Positions 52,099 to 61,292 are shown, counted from the first letter of the stretch. The stretch: DNA of 64,000 bases from Accumulibacter phosphatis (GCF_000024165.1 NC_013194.1:1426001-1490000), one strand, 5' to 3'. Program-made: numbers and translations. The notes: generated by a model not told the origin, from the sequence alone.

Positions 52099-52386
52099 CT
52101 GCAGCAGACGCTCGATACGCTGTTCCGGACATTGGGCGAATCGAGCAACAAGGTCGAGGTCACCACCGCGATCAGCGACGACCTGCGTTCGGTCGCCGCG
52201 CGTCTCAACGCCATCATGGCCAGCTTCTCATTCTCGCTCTTCACAGCCGGTGAGCCCATTGGAGGCGCTATACAGCCGGCGCCGCGGTTGGGACGACGTA
52301 TCACAGGCGTTTGCCGGTCCGCAGTCAAGAAGCGAGCGGCCGTAGCCGTTGGTCAAAAAAAGAAAGGCCGCTCCACCGCGAGTTGA
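52099..52386 (+). pseudogene. Possible C-terminal fragment of a signalling protein
   Basis: The open frame reads LQQTLDTLFRTLGESSNKVE, VTTAISDDLRSVAARLNAIM and then an unrelated Arg/Lys-rich tail. The first part looks like the helical end of a methyl-accepting chemotaxis protein, with no upstream domains and no start codon. Low confidence; it may be chance sequence. It overlaps the 3' end of the RES toxin gene. Confidence 0.3.
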
Positions 52387-52790
52387 ACTTCGGCAAACCG
52401 GGGATGCAAGGGGTTCAGGATCAGGTTGCGCGCCTCCGGCACGATGACCGACGGGACGATCAGCCCGAGCGCCCGCGCTGATCGCAAGAAATCCGTACCG
52501 AAATCGACGGACGCTGGACCGGGCGGCGTCGCCTCCCAGCCGGCCAGCGCCTCGATATCGGCCGTTTCGTAGAGCGTGGCATCGTCCGGCAACGTCAGTG
52601 AGACCAACAACAGATCGACCGGCAGGAAAGTGCCCGCATGAGCGAGCTTTTCCATTGCACAGATTTCGACGCTCACGCCAGCGTAGATCACCGGCGTGCC
52701 CTGCGCGTGCCAACGTCCGCCATCGACCAGTCCGCCAGCACCGCTACGGTCGAGGGCATGCCTCGCCTTGGCGATGCGCCAGACGCGCAT
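52353..52790 (-). CDS. RES-domain toxin
   Basis: 145 residues from ATG 52790, overlapping the antitoxin stop by 1 base. RES-fold hallmarks: MRVWRIAKARHALDRSGAGG (first Arg), GGRWHAQGTPVIYAGVSVEI and a C-terminal VPSVIVPEARNLILNPLHP. Proteins of this family degrade NAD+ by phosphorolysis or ADP-ribosylate targets. Forms a type-II toxin-antitoxin pair with the adjacent Xre/MbcA-type antitoxin. Confidence 0.92.
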   Translation of the reverse strand: MRVWRIAKARHALDRSGAGGLVDGGRWHAQGTPVIYAGVSVEICAMEKLAHAGTFLPVDLLLVSLTLPDDATLYETADIEALAGWEATPPGPASVDFGTDFLRSARALGLIVPSVIVPEARNLILNPLHPRFAEVQLAVERPFFF

Positions 52791-53362
52791 CAGGCCGCGC
52801 CGCCGTAGGCGATGGCATTCAAAATCCGCGACACTTCGCGGCAACCGATTTCGGTATCGAGCAGTGACAGTGGCGCCACGTTGCCCAGTCCCAGATTGCT
52901 GGTCTGCAACCATGCACTGGCCATGACCGGGTCGCCGAAAGTATCCTCGGCCAGTTTCTCGATGGCGCCAATGCGGTTGAGGCGTTCGGTCATCGGCGGG
53001 TCCAGCGTTTCGTTGCGGGCCAGCTTGCGCTTGGCTGTCGAGGCCGAGAGGCCGATCAGTTGATAAATCCGTTCGCGTGGTACACGCAGCGCCTCTGCCA
53101 TGCCGATCAGGTTGCTGGCCGACGCCCCCTTGCGAATCTCGCTGATCTGAGTCTGAGCCGAACTGCTCAGGAACTGGTTGCGATAAAGCACCCATGCACC
53201 CGCGGCGCCCTGGGCGGCGAGCGAAGCCGCCGGACGACCCGCCGAAACGACATATTCTGTTCGCACCTGCTCGACCCGAGATGCGGACCTGGCAGGCGAT
53301 TCGGCCGCCGCCTGGATATCCGGCTTGCCGATTTGACCGCGCCCAGGCGTCGCCTTCGCCAT
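52790..53362 (-). CDS. Xre/MbcA/ParS-type antitoxin
   Basis: 190 residues from ATG 53362 (GGAGTGTGATC upstream). The central helix-turn-helix (SSAQTQISEIRKGASASNLI) and the C-terminal MbcA/ParS toxin-binding domain (AIEKLAEDTFGDPVMASAWL, then SNLGLGNVAPLSLLDTEIGC) are clear. The N-terminal 60 residues are Ala-rich and disordered, longer than most. Partner of the RES toxin directly downstream; probably represses its own operon. Confidence 0.9.
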   Translation of the reverse strand: MAKATPGRGQIGKPDIQAAAESPARSASRVEQVRTEYVVSAGRPAASLAAQGAAGAWVLYRNQFLSSSAQTQISEIRKGASASNLIGMAEALRVPRERIYQLIGLSASTAKRKLARNETLDPPMTERLNRIGAIEKLAEDTFGDPVMASAWLQTSNLGLGNVAPLSLLDTEIGCREVSRILNAIAYGGAA

Positions 53363-53468
53363 GATCACACTCCTTGAAGGATCATATGAGCTTTAATTAT
53401 AGACCATGTGAGCCGATGTCCTGTCCGTTCTGCGAACACGCGTGCCAGGCAGATTCAGAATCAGGATC

Positions 53469-54881
53469 TCAGTCGAGCGTTCCCACATTCGTCGCCGACG
53501 CGCTGTCGTAGGTGCCACCCAGCGCCAGCAGCAGGGCGATGCGGTTGATGTGACGGAGCGCGCGCAGCTTGATCAGATCCCCTTCGGATCGGATCTGGTT
53601 CGTCTGCAGGTTCGCGACCCACAACAGATCCTTGGCGCCAGCCAGGTACTGCTGGGTGGCGATGCGCACGGCGCCGGTCCGGTTGCTCAGCGAGCTTTCA
53701 TCGAGCACCGCGCGTCTGGCCAGCAAGGGCTCGTTGGCGAGTGCGGTCTCCACCTCGCGGAATGCCGTCAGTACCACGCTGCCATAGCGGGCGACGGCCT
53801 GTGCCTGCTGGGCCGTGGCAATCCGGACCTGCGCCTCGAGGGCGCCGCCTTCGTAGATCGGGATGGCCGCGCCGATGGCCGCCGTCACCAGCCACGGATT
53901 CAAGCGCAGCAAGGTCAGCAGGGGGTCGGCCAGGCGCCCGCCCGCAAGCGCGATCGAGAAGTCGGGCAGCAGCGCCAGCTCGGCCGCCTCGGTCTTGCGA
54001 AAGGCGGCCAGCACCAGCCGCTCCGTCGCGATCAGGTCAGGTCGGCGCTGCAGCAAGGAAGCGGGGATGCCGGTCGTGATCGGCGGCGGGTCGGGCGCGT
54101 AGCTGATGGCGGCCTCGATCTCGGTGGCCGGGTAACGCCCCAGCAGCACTTCGAGGCTACGCCGGACGTCACCATACGACTGCCGCGCGGCCTCGACCGA
54201 GGCGAGCGCGGAATCGACATTGGCCTGCATGTCGACCACGTTGAGATCGGTGTCCTTGCCGGCGGCACGCCGCGCCTTGACCAGCCTGAGCAATTCGCTG
54301 TAGACGGTGACCGCCTGCTCGGCAAGCGCGAGCAACTGCCGTGTCTCGGTCGCCAGGTACCAGGTCTTCGCCACCGTGGCCGCGAGGGACTGACGCGCCC
54401 ATTCGTAGTCGAGCGCGGTCGCCTCGTAGGCGGCCTCGGCAGAGGCGCGCTGCGCGCGCAGCCTGCCCCAGACGTCGAGTTCCCAGGAAACGCTGGCCAG
54501 CGCCCTGGCGGAGTCGGTATGGCCGCTGTGGTCCTGGTCATGGAGGACGCGTTCGCCGAGCCCGACCCCGACCTGCGGCAGTAGTTGCGCGCCGACCACC
54601 AGCACCGTTTCCTGCGCCACCCGGACGCTCTCTGCCACGACGCGCAGGTCAGGGTTGTTGGCGATCGCCTCGGCCACGATCGCGCTGAGCTGCGGGTCAT
54701 TCAGCGACTTCAGCCAGTCGTTGATCACCGGGCCGCTCTCCGGCGCTGCTTTCCAGGCCGGCGGGATGCGGGTGTCCACGGGCAGTGCGCGGCTGACGAC
54801 CTCGTCATGCGAGGGCGCGGGGGCCAGCGCGCAGCCGCTGAGCAATGCCGCAGCCGCAGCCGCGAGAATTGAGGTGCGCAT
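53469..54881 (-). CDS. NodT-family outer-membrane efflux factor
   Basis: 470 residues from ATG 54881. Lipobox in LLSGCALAP (Cys near 17), then two tandem outer-membrane efflux repeats: PDLRVVAESVRVAQETVLVV, WELDVWGRLRAQRASAEAAY and LLQRRPDLIATERLVLAAFR. This is the TolC-like channel of a tripartite exporter. The start overlaps the end of the HlyD-type gene, so the two are coupled. Confidence 0.92.
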   Translation of the reverse strand: MRTSILAAAAAALLSGCALAPAPSHDEVVSRALPVDTRIPPAWKAAPESGPVINDWLKSLNDPQLSAIVAEAIANNPDLRVVAESVRVAQETVLVVGAQLLPQVGVGLGERVLHDQDHSGHTDSARALASVSWELDVWGRLRAQRASAEAAYEATALDYEWARQSLAATVAKTWYLATETRQLLALAEQAVTVYSELLRLVKARRAAGKDTDLNVVDMQANVDSALASVEAARQSYGDVRRSLEVLLGRYPATEIEAAISYAPDPPPITTGIPASLLQRRPDLIATERLVLAAFRKTEAAELALLPDFSIALAGGRLADPLLTLLRLNPWLVTAAIGAAIPIYEGGALEAQVRIATAQQAQAVARYGSVVLTAFREVETALANEPLLARRAVLDESSLSNRTGAVRIATQQYLAGAKDLLWVANLQTNQIRSEGDLIKLRALRHINRIALLLALGGTYDSASATNVGTLD

Positions 54882-56035
54882 CAGCCCGAGAACGGATAAA
54901 TCCAGTTGAACCACGAGTAGGCGCGCAGCATGATCTTGCGCAAGGGGACGAACCAGCTATCGGGATTGGCATAGATGGCCGCCCGCCCCTGGGTGCCGAT
55001 CGGGAACTTCGCCTGATCCGGGTCATCGAGCCTGATCGCCACCGCGAACTGACCCTGCGGGCGATCGGTCGGTACGGCCTGGAAGTTCGGCAGCACGCCG
55101 CTCGGCAGCATTTGCCCGGCGCCACTGCCCTGCCAGATCGCCAGCACCTTGCCCTTGAAGATCTGTCCCGGGTAGAGGTCGATCGCCGCTTCCACTTCAT
55201 TTCCAGGCTTCACGTATTTCAGGTTTTCCTGGAAGAAGTTCGCCAGCAGATAGCGGTCGGCGTCGCAGACGAAGGAGGCGACGGCGCCGATGCGCACATC
55301 GCCAGCCACCATGCCGGGGCGCGCCTGCAGGTTGATGAGGTAGCCGTCTTCGGGGGCGACCATCAAGGTGTTGTCAAGGTAAAAGCGCGCCTGGTCGAGT
55401 TCGGCCTGAACGGCAGCCACGCTGGTGTTGACGCCGTTGATCTCGGAGGTGTAATTCAGGATGGCGCGTTGCTCTTCGGCCTGCGCCTCCTTGATCGCGG
55501 CGACATCTGCCGCCACCTGCGCGGCCCATTTCTGAGCGTCTTCTTCCGGTCCGGCACCCTGCTTGGCCAGCTTCGCCGACAGCGCCTGCTGGTACCTGGC
55601 GAACTCCAGATGGCTCTTGAGCTTGATCACCTTCTGTGCCGCGATGCCGGTATCGGCCTTCATCACCAGCACGTTCTGCTTCGCCTTGGCGAGTTGGGCT
55701 TCCAACTGCCTGACCTGGTACTCGAACATCCGGCGGTCGAACTGAAACAGCGGCTGACCCTTCCTGACCGGCACATTGGGCTCGGCCAGCACGGCCATCA
55801 GCAGCGTCGGCTGCGGCAGGCGGGGGGTGAGCTGGATGGTGTGCTGGATGACCTTGGCTTCGGTGGCCAGCGGGGTCATGAAGCGCAGGCCGATCAGGAA
55901 GATGATCAGCAGGTGCACCCCGACAAAGGCGGAAATGACACCCCAGGGAATAGTGAACTTGAGCCACTTGAACTTGACAAAAACCGCCCAGACGATGAGG
56001 GCATAGCCAAAGACCATGACAAGTCCGGCGATCAT
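54881..56035 (-). CDS. HlyD-family membrane-fusion protein (YiaV-like)
   Basis: 384 residues. Two N-terminal membrane helices (VMVFGYALIVWAVFVKF and WGVISAFVGVHLLIIFLIG), a lipoyl-like segment (VPVRKGQPLFQFDRRMFEYQ), a long coiled-coil hairpin (about 105-215), and a β-barrel domain (YLINLQARPGMVAGDVRIGA). The pair with the DUF3302 protein matches yiaV-yiaW of E. coli. Bridges an inner-membrane partner and the NodT channel; no dedicated pump is encoded beside it, so the DUF3302 protein may be that partner. Confidence 0.9.
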   Translation of the reverse strand: MIAGLVMVFGYALIVWAVFVKFKWLKFTIPWGVISAFVGVHLLIIFLIGLRFMTPLATEAKVIQHTIQLTPRLPQPTLLMAVLAEPNVPVRKGQPLFQFDRRMFEYQVRQLEAQLAKAKQNVLVMKADTGIAAQKVIKLKSHLEFARYQQALSAKLAKQGAGPEEDAQKWAAQVAADVAAIKEAQAEEQRAILNYTSEINGVNTSVAAVQAELDQARFYLDNTLMVAPEDGYLINLQARPGMVAGDVRIGAVASFVCDADRYLLANFFQENLKYVKPGNEVEAAIDLYPGQIFKGKVLAIWQGSGAGQMLPSGVLPNFQAVPTDRPQGQFAVAIRLDDPDQAKFPIGTQGRAAIYANPDSWFVPLRKIMLRAYSWFNWIYPFSG

Positions 56036-56457
56036 GGCTTGCCCTTTTCAACATCGGTCGCGGTCCTCCCTGCTCGCATGGCCTGCTGGTCCGCTTCGGA
56101 CGCTGCCGAGGACTCCACTACAGCCGCGTGCATCGTTGAAGGCAGGCCGCGCAAACGGGCAATCTCCCTGTCCGTTTCGATGGCCTCTTCACGCGGGAAA
56201 CGCCGGATATCGACGATGTCGGTCGGCTTGAAGGCCCAGATCAGGGCCTGCATCCAGGGGTAGACGGTCGGCAGCAGGCCGGCATAGCCGAGGTACTTGA
56301 CCGCCTCGGCTTCCGGATGCTTGCGTGCGATGGCGATGCGTCCCGGCAGGCCCGCCAGGAAGAGCCAGCTCATGATCAAGGCGACGACACACATCGCCAG
56401 GGTCAGGAAGGTCAGGTAATCCCAGAGATCGAGATCAAATCCGAGCAGCGCTTCCAT
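56032..56457 (-). CDS. DUF3302 membrane protein (YiaW-like)
   Basis: 141 residues with two helices (DYLTFLTLAMCVVALIMSWLF; YLGYAGLLPTVYPWMQALIW) joined by GLPGRIAIARKHPEAEAV, the family core. The C-terminal 55 residues are hydrophilic and longer than in E. coli YiaW. Stop overlaps the HlyD start (ATGA). Function unknown; it always appears with a HlyD-like adaptor, so it is taken as the inner-membrane part of an export system. Confidence 0.88.
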   Translation of the reverse strand: MEALLGFDLDLWDYLTFLTLAMCVVALIMSWLFLAGLPGRIAIARKHPEAEAVKYLGYAGLLPTVYPWMQALIWAFKPTDIVDIRRFPREEAIETDREIARLRGLPSTMHAAVVESSAASEADQQAMRAGRTATDVEKGKP

Positions 56458-56472
56458 CGCTTCGCTCCCGGC

Positions 56473-56613
56473 TCAATCCTTGCCGTCTTCGAAAGGAATA
56501 CGTGCGTCTTCCTCGAAGCGCGCCTTGCGCTTGCGACCGAAGGCCCAGATCACGACGCCGATGAACGCGGCGATGATCAGCCAATGATAGAGGCTCAGTT
56601 CCACGGTATTCAT
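56473..56613 (-). CDS. CcoQ-like single-helix membrane peptide, 46 aa (copy 2)
   Basis: Short gene, ATG 56613 only 6 bp after the sulfatase stop and 15 bp before the DUF3302 gene, so it is inside one operon. One helix WLIIAAFIGVVIWAF and the tail GRKRKARFEEDARIPFEDGK. It matches the 26.9 kb copy in 36 of 43 aligned positions, with mostly conservative changes. The tail is like that of cbb3 subunit III, yet no oxidase genes are present. A helper of the DUF3302/HlyD complex is the natural guess. Confidence 0.85.
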   Translation of the reverse strand: MNTVELSLYHWLIIAAFIGVVIWAFGRKRKARFEEDARIPFEDGKD

Positions 56614-56619
56614 CCTCGT

Positions 56620-58215
56620 CTAGTTGTGCGGCGGCGCCAGGGTCTCAAGCTCCTTCAGGCGCTTCATCGCCTGCATCGCCTTCAGCGAGTCGTAGTTGAT
56701 TCCCGCGGCGTTGAGGCTGCTGCCCTGCTGGAACGGATACTCGGGCAGGGTCTTCAGGAACGCGCCGAGTTTCTGCTGCACCGGCACGAACAGCCAGATG
56801 TTGTCCGCGTACCAGCGCAGGTACAGCCCCGATTCATGCGGCGCTTTCTCGTAGGGGTCGGCGCGCAGATTGACGATCACCGGCCAGCCAGGCACGTCGC
56901 GCACCGCCGTGGCGATGTTGCCGTTGGTGACCGCGAAGTGCACCTTCCAGTCGTTCCAGCGAACGGCATTCAACTCACCGCCCTGGCCAAAATAGAAGAT
57001 CTCCTCGCGCGGGCCCTTCCTGGTCTCGCCCCGGAAGTAGGGCAGGAAGTTGTAGCCGTCGAGGTGCGCCTTCCAGGTCTTGCCGTTGGCGGTGTATCCC
57101 TGCTTGACCTTGTCGACGATGTCCGGTACGCCCGCTGCCGCCAGGAAGGTCGGCAGCCAGTCTTCCTGCGAGAAGATGTCGTTGACGATTGTTCCCGGCT
57201 TGATCGTTCCCGGCCAGCGCACGAGCATCGGCACACGGAAGCCTCCCTCCCAGGTGGTGCCCTTCTCGCCGTGGAACGGCGTCGTGCCTCCATCGGGCCA
57301 GGTGCCGGTCTCGGCACCGTTGTCGGTGCCGTAGACGACGATGGTGTTGTCGGTCAGCCCCAGGTCGTCGATCTGCTTCAATACCGCGCCGACCATGTCG
57401 TCGTGCTCCACCATGCCGTCAGGGTAGATGCCGATGCCGGTGCGGCCCTCGGCGGACTTCTTCAGGCGCGTCCACACATGCATGCGCGTGGTGTTGAACC
57501 ACACGAAGAAGGGCTTGCCCTTTCTCGCCGCGTCGGCGACGAACTTCTGCTCGGCGGCGAAGATTTCTTCGTCGACAGTTTCCATGCGCTGTTTGGTCAG
57601 CGCGCCGGTGTCCTCGATCTTCTGCCCGCCCTTGCCGTCGCTCCAGGTGTGCAGCACGCCGCGCGGGCCGAATTTCTTGCGGAAGGCAGGGTCCTTCGGG
57701 TAGTAGTAGGTCTCGGGTTCTTCCTCGGCGTTCAGGTGGTAGAGGTTGCCGAGGAATTCGTCGAAGCCGTGCACCGTGGGCAGATGAGAGTCCTGATCGC
57801 CGAGATGGTTCTTGCCGAACTGGCCGGCGACATATCCCTGCTGTTTGAGCAGGTCGGCGATGGTCGGCGCCCAGGTCGGGATGCCCTGCGGCGAGCCGGG
57901 CATGCCGATGGTCAGCAGGCCGGTACGGAACGGATGCTGGCCGAGAATGAACGACGCGCGCCCGGCGGTGCAGCTCTGCTGCGCGTAGGCGTCGGTGAAG
58001 ATCGCGCCTTCCCGGGCGATGCGGTCGATGTTCGGCGTCTGGTAACCCATTACGCCCAGGTTGTAGGCGCTGACGTTCGAGATGCCAATGTCGTCGCCCC
58101 AGATGACCAGGATGTTGGGTTTCCTTGCCGGCGCCTGCGCGAAGGCAGGTACGGCCGCAGCCAGCACCAGCCCGATTGCGGCGGTGATCACGAGGACGAA
58201 TCGTTGCAGGATCAT
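56620..58215 (-). CDS. Exported arylsulfatase, 531 aa
   Basis: Signal peptide 1-26 (GLVLAAAVPAFAQ). Metal ligands Asp41-Asp42 in IWGDDIGISN; formylglycine site Cys82-Thr-Ala-Gly-Arg (C-x-A-x-R) in SCTAGRASFILGQ; further ligands in FGKNHLGD and YGTDNGAE. The Ala in place of Pro is a known variant (C-x-A-x-R). Similar to the 59.4 kb sulfatase (both have SCTAGR, FGKNHLGD, TTWEGG) and less to the 20 kb one. Substrate unknown. It is co-encoded with the CcoQ-like peptide, DUF3302, HlyD and NodT genes. Confidence 0.93.
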   Translation of the reverse strand: MILQRFVLVITAAIGLVLAAAVPAFAQAPARKPNILVIWGDDIGISNVSAYNLGVMGYQTPNIDRIAREGAIFTDAYAQQSCTAGRASFILGQHPFRTGLLTIGMPGSPQGIPTWAPTIADLLKQQGYVAGQFGKNHLGDQDSHLPTVHGFDEFLGNLYHLNAEEEPETYYYPKDPAFRKKFGPRGVLHTWSDGKGGQKIEDTGALTKQRMETVDEEIFAAEQKFVADAARKGKPFFVWFNTTRMHVWTRLKKSAEGRTGIGIYPDGMVEHDDMVGAVLKQIDDLGLTDNTIVVYGTDNGAETGTWPDGGTTPFHGEKGTTWEGGFRVPMLVRWPGTIKPGTIVNDIFSQEDWLPTFLAAAGVPDIVDKVKQGYTANGKTWKAHLDGYNFLPYFRGETRKGPREEIFYFGQGGELNAVRWNDWKVHFAVTNGNIATAVRDVPGWPVIVNLRADPYEKAPHESGLYLRWYADNIWLFVPVQQKLGAFLKTLPEYPFQQGSSLNAAGINYDSLKAMQAMKRLKELETLAPPHN

Positions 58216-58266
58216 TTCCTTGCTCCCAGGAGTTGTGCCGTTACTGAATCGGGCGGTGCGCTTGCA

Positions 58267-59301
58267 TCACTCGAAGGCGAAGATCTTCTTCCAGTCGTTC
58301 TTCATGCTGATGACCGTCCAGCCCTGTTTCTTTGCCTCGTCGTAGAGCGCCTGCGTGAAGGTGCCGACCTTGGTGGCGGGCAAGCCCTGCGCCGGGCCGT
58401 AAGCGTATTCGCGCTTGGCGTCGTCGTGCAGCACCAGCATCGAAAGCCGTGCGCCGTCGCCGGCGTGGGTGTATTCGAGCATCTGCTGGTCGCCCGTCGA
58501 GTTGCCGACGGCCATCACCGGGCGCCGACCGATCATCAAGTGGATCGCTTCGGGCTTGCCGGCGTTGTTATCGTTGAGCACCAGCTTCGGTTCCTTGGTC
58601 AGGAAGGGCTTGCCGTCCTTGGCGTAACCGTAAGTGGTGCCGCCGGCGGTGCCGATCACCTGCTCGGGCGGGATGCCATAAACTGCTTCAGCGTACGTAC
58701 GCACGAAATCCTGGCCACCGCCGGTGACGATATAGGTCTTGTAGCCGCTGGCGCGCAGGTACTTCAGCACTTCCTGCATCGGCAGGTAGGTGAGTTCGGT
58801 ATAAGGCTTCTTCCAGCGCGGATCCTTCGCTTCGGCGAGCCACTTCCTCGCTTCCGCCTCGAAGGTCTGGACCGGCATGCCGGTCAGCGTTGCGGCAGCC
58901 AGCTTTTCGAGGTCGGGCAGGGTCAGCTTGGCCATCGCCGCACGATCGCCCTTCAGGATCTCCAGCACCGTCGAGAACGGGGCGACCTTGGCCAGTTCGG
59001 GCTTGGCCTTGACCAGCGCCGGAACGCTTTCAAGGATGTACATCACCTGCGAATATATCGGGTGTTCGACCCACAGCGTGCCGTCCTGGTCGAAGGTGGC
59101 GATGCGCTCGGCGGGCGGCACGAACTTCGTACTGCCTGGCGTGGTCGTCACCTGGACGAACTCGACGATGGCCTTCTTGGCCGCACCCTCGTTCCAGGAA
59201 GGTAGCGGGTCGGTCTGCGCTTGCGCTGCCAGACCCAGCGTCAGCAGCACGCTCAGCGCAAAGGTGCGGGCAAGCGTTGAAACAGAGTACATGGTCTTCA
59301 T
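58267..59301 (-). CDS. Exported HAD-family phosphatase
   Basis: 344 residues. Signal peptide 1-29 (LSVLLTLGLAAQAQ). HAD motif I is Asp71-Gln-Asp73-Gly-Thr (FDQDGTLWVEH), motif II TGGGQDF, motif III Lys region LNDNNAGKPEAIHLMIGRR, motif IV VGNSTGDQQML. The cap is helical and inserted after motif I. Acts on phosphomonoesters in the periplasm, possibly on a product of the flanking sulfatases. It lies 52 bp from the 56.6 kb sulfatase. Confidence 0.92.
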   Translation of the reverse strand: MKTMYSVSTLARTFALSVLLTLGLAAQAQTDPLPSWNEGAAKKAIVEFVQVTTTPGSTKFVPPAERIATFDQDGTLWVEHPIYSQVMYILESVPALVKAKPELAKVAPFSTVLEILKGDRAAMAKLTLPDLEKLAAATLTGMPVQTFEAEARKWLAEAKDPRWKKPYTELTYLPMQEVLKYLRASGYKTYIVTGGGQDFVRTYAEAVYGIPPEQVIGTAGGTTYGYAKDGKPFLTKEPKLVLNDNNAGKPEAIHLMIGRRPVMAVGNSTGDQQMLEYTHAGDGARLSMLVLHDDAKREYAYGPAQGLPATKVGTFTQALYDEAKKQGWTVISMKNDWKKIFAFE

Positions 59302-59421
59302 GATTCCAGTTCCTTCGTCAATGGTTGACTATCCGTTATTGAATGGAAACGGACGGCCCTTTCGAGCCGCCCGCTTGGCAGTATCACAAACGCCTTACCA
59401 GGCTATCTGAATCCCTACGTC

Positions 59422-61146
59422 CTAGTCTCCTTTGGCGCGAGCCCTCGCCATTTGTTGCTTGACCTCCACGAGGACCTGCGCCAGGCTGTAGGAGGCCGGG
59501 GACTGCAGCGCCGGGTACGGGCCGTAGGACTCAAGTTCCTGCAGCCAAAGCGCCTGGCCGATGGGAATGATGTTCCAGTCGTAGATGTAGGCGGTAACGG
59601 GTCCGCCAAGTGCGCCACCCTGGCCGAGGAGGGTTTTCGGTTCGAAACCGACGGACCCCTCGAACGGATCGCGCCGGATGTTGGCGACCAAAGGCCAATG
59701 GAAGGTATGTACCCCCATCAGGCCACCGGTGTTGGCCTCGGACGCCATCGCGAAGTAGATCTTCCAGTTCTTGTAGCGCACTGCCGACGGCACCGGGCCA
59801 CCGTAGTAGAAGAACGCATCGCGTGCCGATGTCGCCGATTTTCCGGTCAGGTAGTCAAGCTGGTTCACACCGTTGAGTTTGGTCTTGACGATGCCGGGAT
59901 ACTTGCCCGCCATGATCTGCTTGTTGAGGTCGTTGCCCTTAGCTCCGCCGGCGATCTCGACGAAGGTCGGCATCCAGTCGTACGACGCGAAGATGTCGTT
60001 GAGGACGGTGCCTGGCTTGATGTGACCTGGCCAGCGGATCACCGCCGGAGCGCGCATGCCGCCTTCCCAGGTGGTGAGCTTGCCACCCTTGAACGGCGTG
60101 TTGCCGCCGTCGGGGTAGGTGATCACTTCGGCGCCATTGTCGGTGGTGAAGACGACGATGGTGTTGTCGAGCTGGCCCATGTCCTCCAGTTTCTTCAGCA
60201 CATAGCCGATGTTGTCGTCCATCTGCTTCATGGCGGCTTCGTTGGTGCCCCAGTCCTTGCCACCCTTGGTGCCGACCATGGCCATGTACTTGTCCGACAG
60301 CATGGTCGTGATGTGCATGCGCGCCGGGTTGTACCAGACGAAGAACGGCTTGTTGGTCTTCTTCGGGTCGTTGCGGTCGAGGAAGTCGATCACCTTGGCC
60401 GAGATTTCCTCATCCACGGTCTCGGAGCGCTTTAGCGTCAGCGGCCCCTCGTCCTTGCAGGTCTGGTTCTTCTCGGTGCCGTCGGATGACGTGCAGGCGA
60501 GCACCGGCCGCGGCGGCGTCATGCACAGCGTGGTCTTCGGATCCACCGCACCCGGCACCTCGGCGAGGCCGCGCACCGGCGTGTTCTTGCACGGCGGGAC
60601 AATGGCCTGCACCGTCGGCGAGCTGTTGATGTCGGGGAAGCTTACGCCCTGCATCGCGTCCAGGTGATAGAGGTAACCCCAGAATTCCTGGAAGCCATGC
60701 GCCGTGGGCAGCGCCGCCGAGTGGTCGCCGAGATGGTTCTTGCCGAACTCGCCGGTGGTGTAGCCGAGATCGAGCAGGAACTTGGCCAGCGAAGGCGTGC
60801 CGGGCTGCAGGAAGGACGGGCTGCCGGGCAATTGCGGTGGGATCATGCCGGCGCGCAGCGGCGTCATGCCGGTGAAGAAGGCAGTGCGCCCGGCGGTGCA
60901 GCTTTGCTCGGCGTAGTAGGTCATGAACTTCGCACCCTCTTGCCCGATGCGGTCGATGTTGGGCGTCTCGCCAACCATCAGTCCTTGATGATAGATGCTC
61001 GGCTGCATCCAGCCTATGTCGTCGCCCATGATGAACAGGATGTTGGGCCTCTTGCCCGGCGCCTGTGCCAGCGCGGCCCCCGATGCCATGACCATTGCCA
61101 CAAGCGCCAAGCCCAGCGCTCGCAGGATACGACCTGAGATTTTCAT
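59422..61146 (-). CDS. Exported arylsulfatase, 574 aa
   Basis: From ATG 61146 with AGGGGGATTCC upstream. Signal peptide 1-28 (ASGAALAQ). Asp42-Asp43 in IMGDDIGWMQP; formylglycine site Cys83-Thr-Ala-Gly-Arg (C-x-A-x-R); metal motifs GKNHLGDHSAALPTAHG and TTDNGAEVITYP. A paired-Cys insertion around PPCKNTP and TLCMTPPRPVLACTSSDGTE distinguishes it from the 56.6 kb sulfatase and may form a disulfide lobe near the active site. It heads the sulfatase-HAD-sulfatase string, 145 bp after a response regulator. Confidence 0.93.
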   Translation of the reverse strand: MKISGRILRALGLALVAMVMASGAALAQAPGKRPNILFIMGDDIGWMQPSIYHQGLMVGETPNIDRIGQEGAKFMTYYAEQSCTAGRTAFFTGMTPLRAGMIPPQLPGSPSFLQPGTPSLAKFLLDLGYTTGEFGKNHLGDHSAALPTAHGFQEFWGYLYHLDAMQGVSFPDINSSPTVQAIVPPCKNTPVRGLAEVPGAVDPKTTLCMTPPRPVLACTSSDGTEKNQTCKDEGPLTLKRSETVDEEISAKVIDFLDRNDPKKTNKPFFVWYNPARMHITTMLSDKYMAMVGTKGGKDWGTNEAAMKQMDDNIGYVLKKLEDMGQLDNTIVVFTTDNGAEVITYPDGGNTPFKGGKLTTWEGGMRAPAVIRWPGHIKPGTVLNDIFASYDWMPTFVEIAGGAKGNDLNKQIMAGKYPGIVKTKLNGVNQLDYLTGKSATSARDAFFYYGGPVPSAVRYKNWKIYFAMASEANTGGLMGVHTFHWPLVANIRRDPFEGSVGFEPKTLLGQGGALGGPVTAYIYDWNIIPIGQALWLQELESYGPYPALQSPASYSLAQVLVEVKQQMARARAKGD

Positions 61147-61292
61147 ATGGAATCCCCCTGTGATTGATTCACGAACGTCAAAACGATCTCTAGTGCCTAT
61201 GTCATTGCTCACAAGACCGAACAGCAGCCTCGCCGCGATGCCCTACGGGTCTTGGCAGCTTACCGCCATCGTGGCTGGTTGAACACTTCCCT

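Noticed and set aside
56317..59205. Plus-strand open frame of 962 codons
   Set aside because: Antisense to a sulfatase, the DUF3302 gene and the HAD phosphatase; no recognisable domain.
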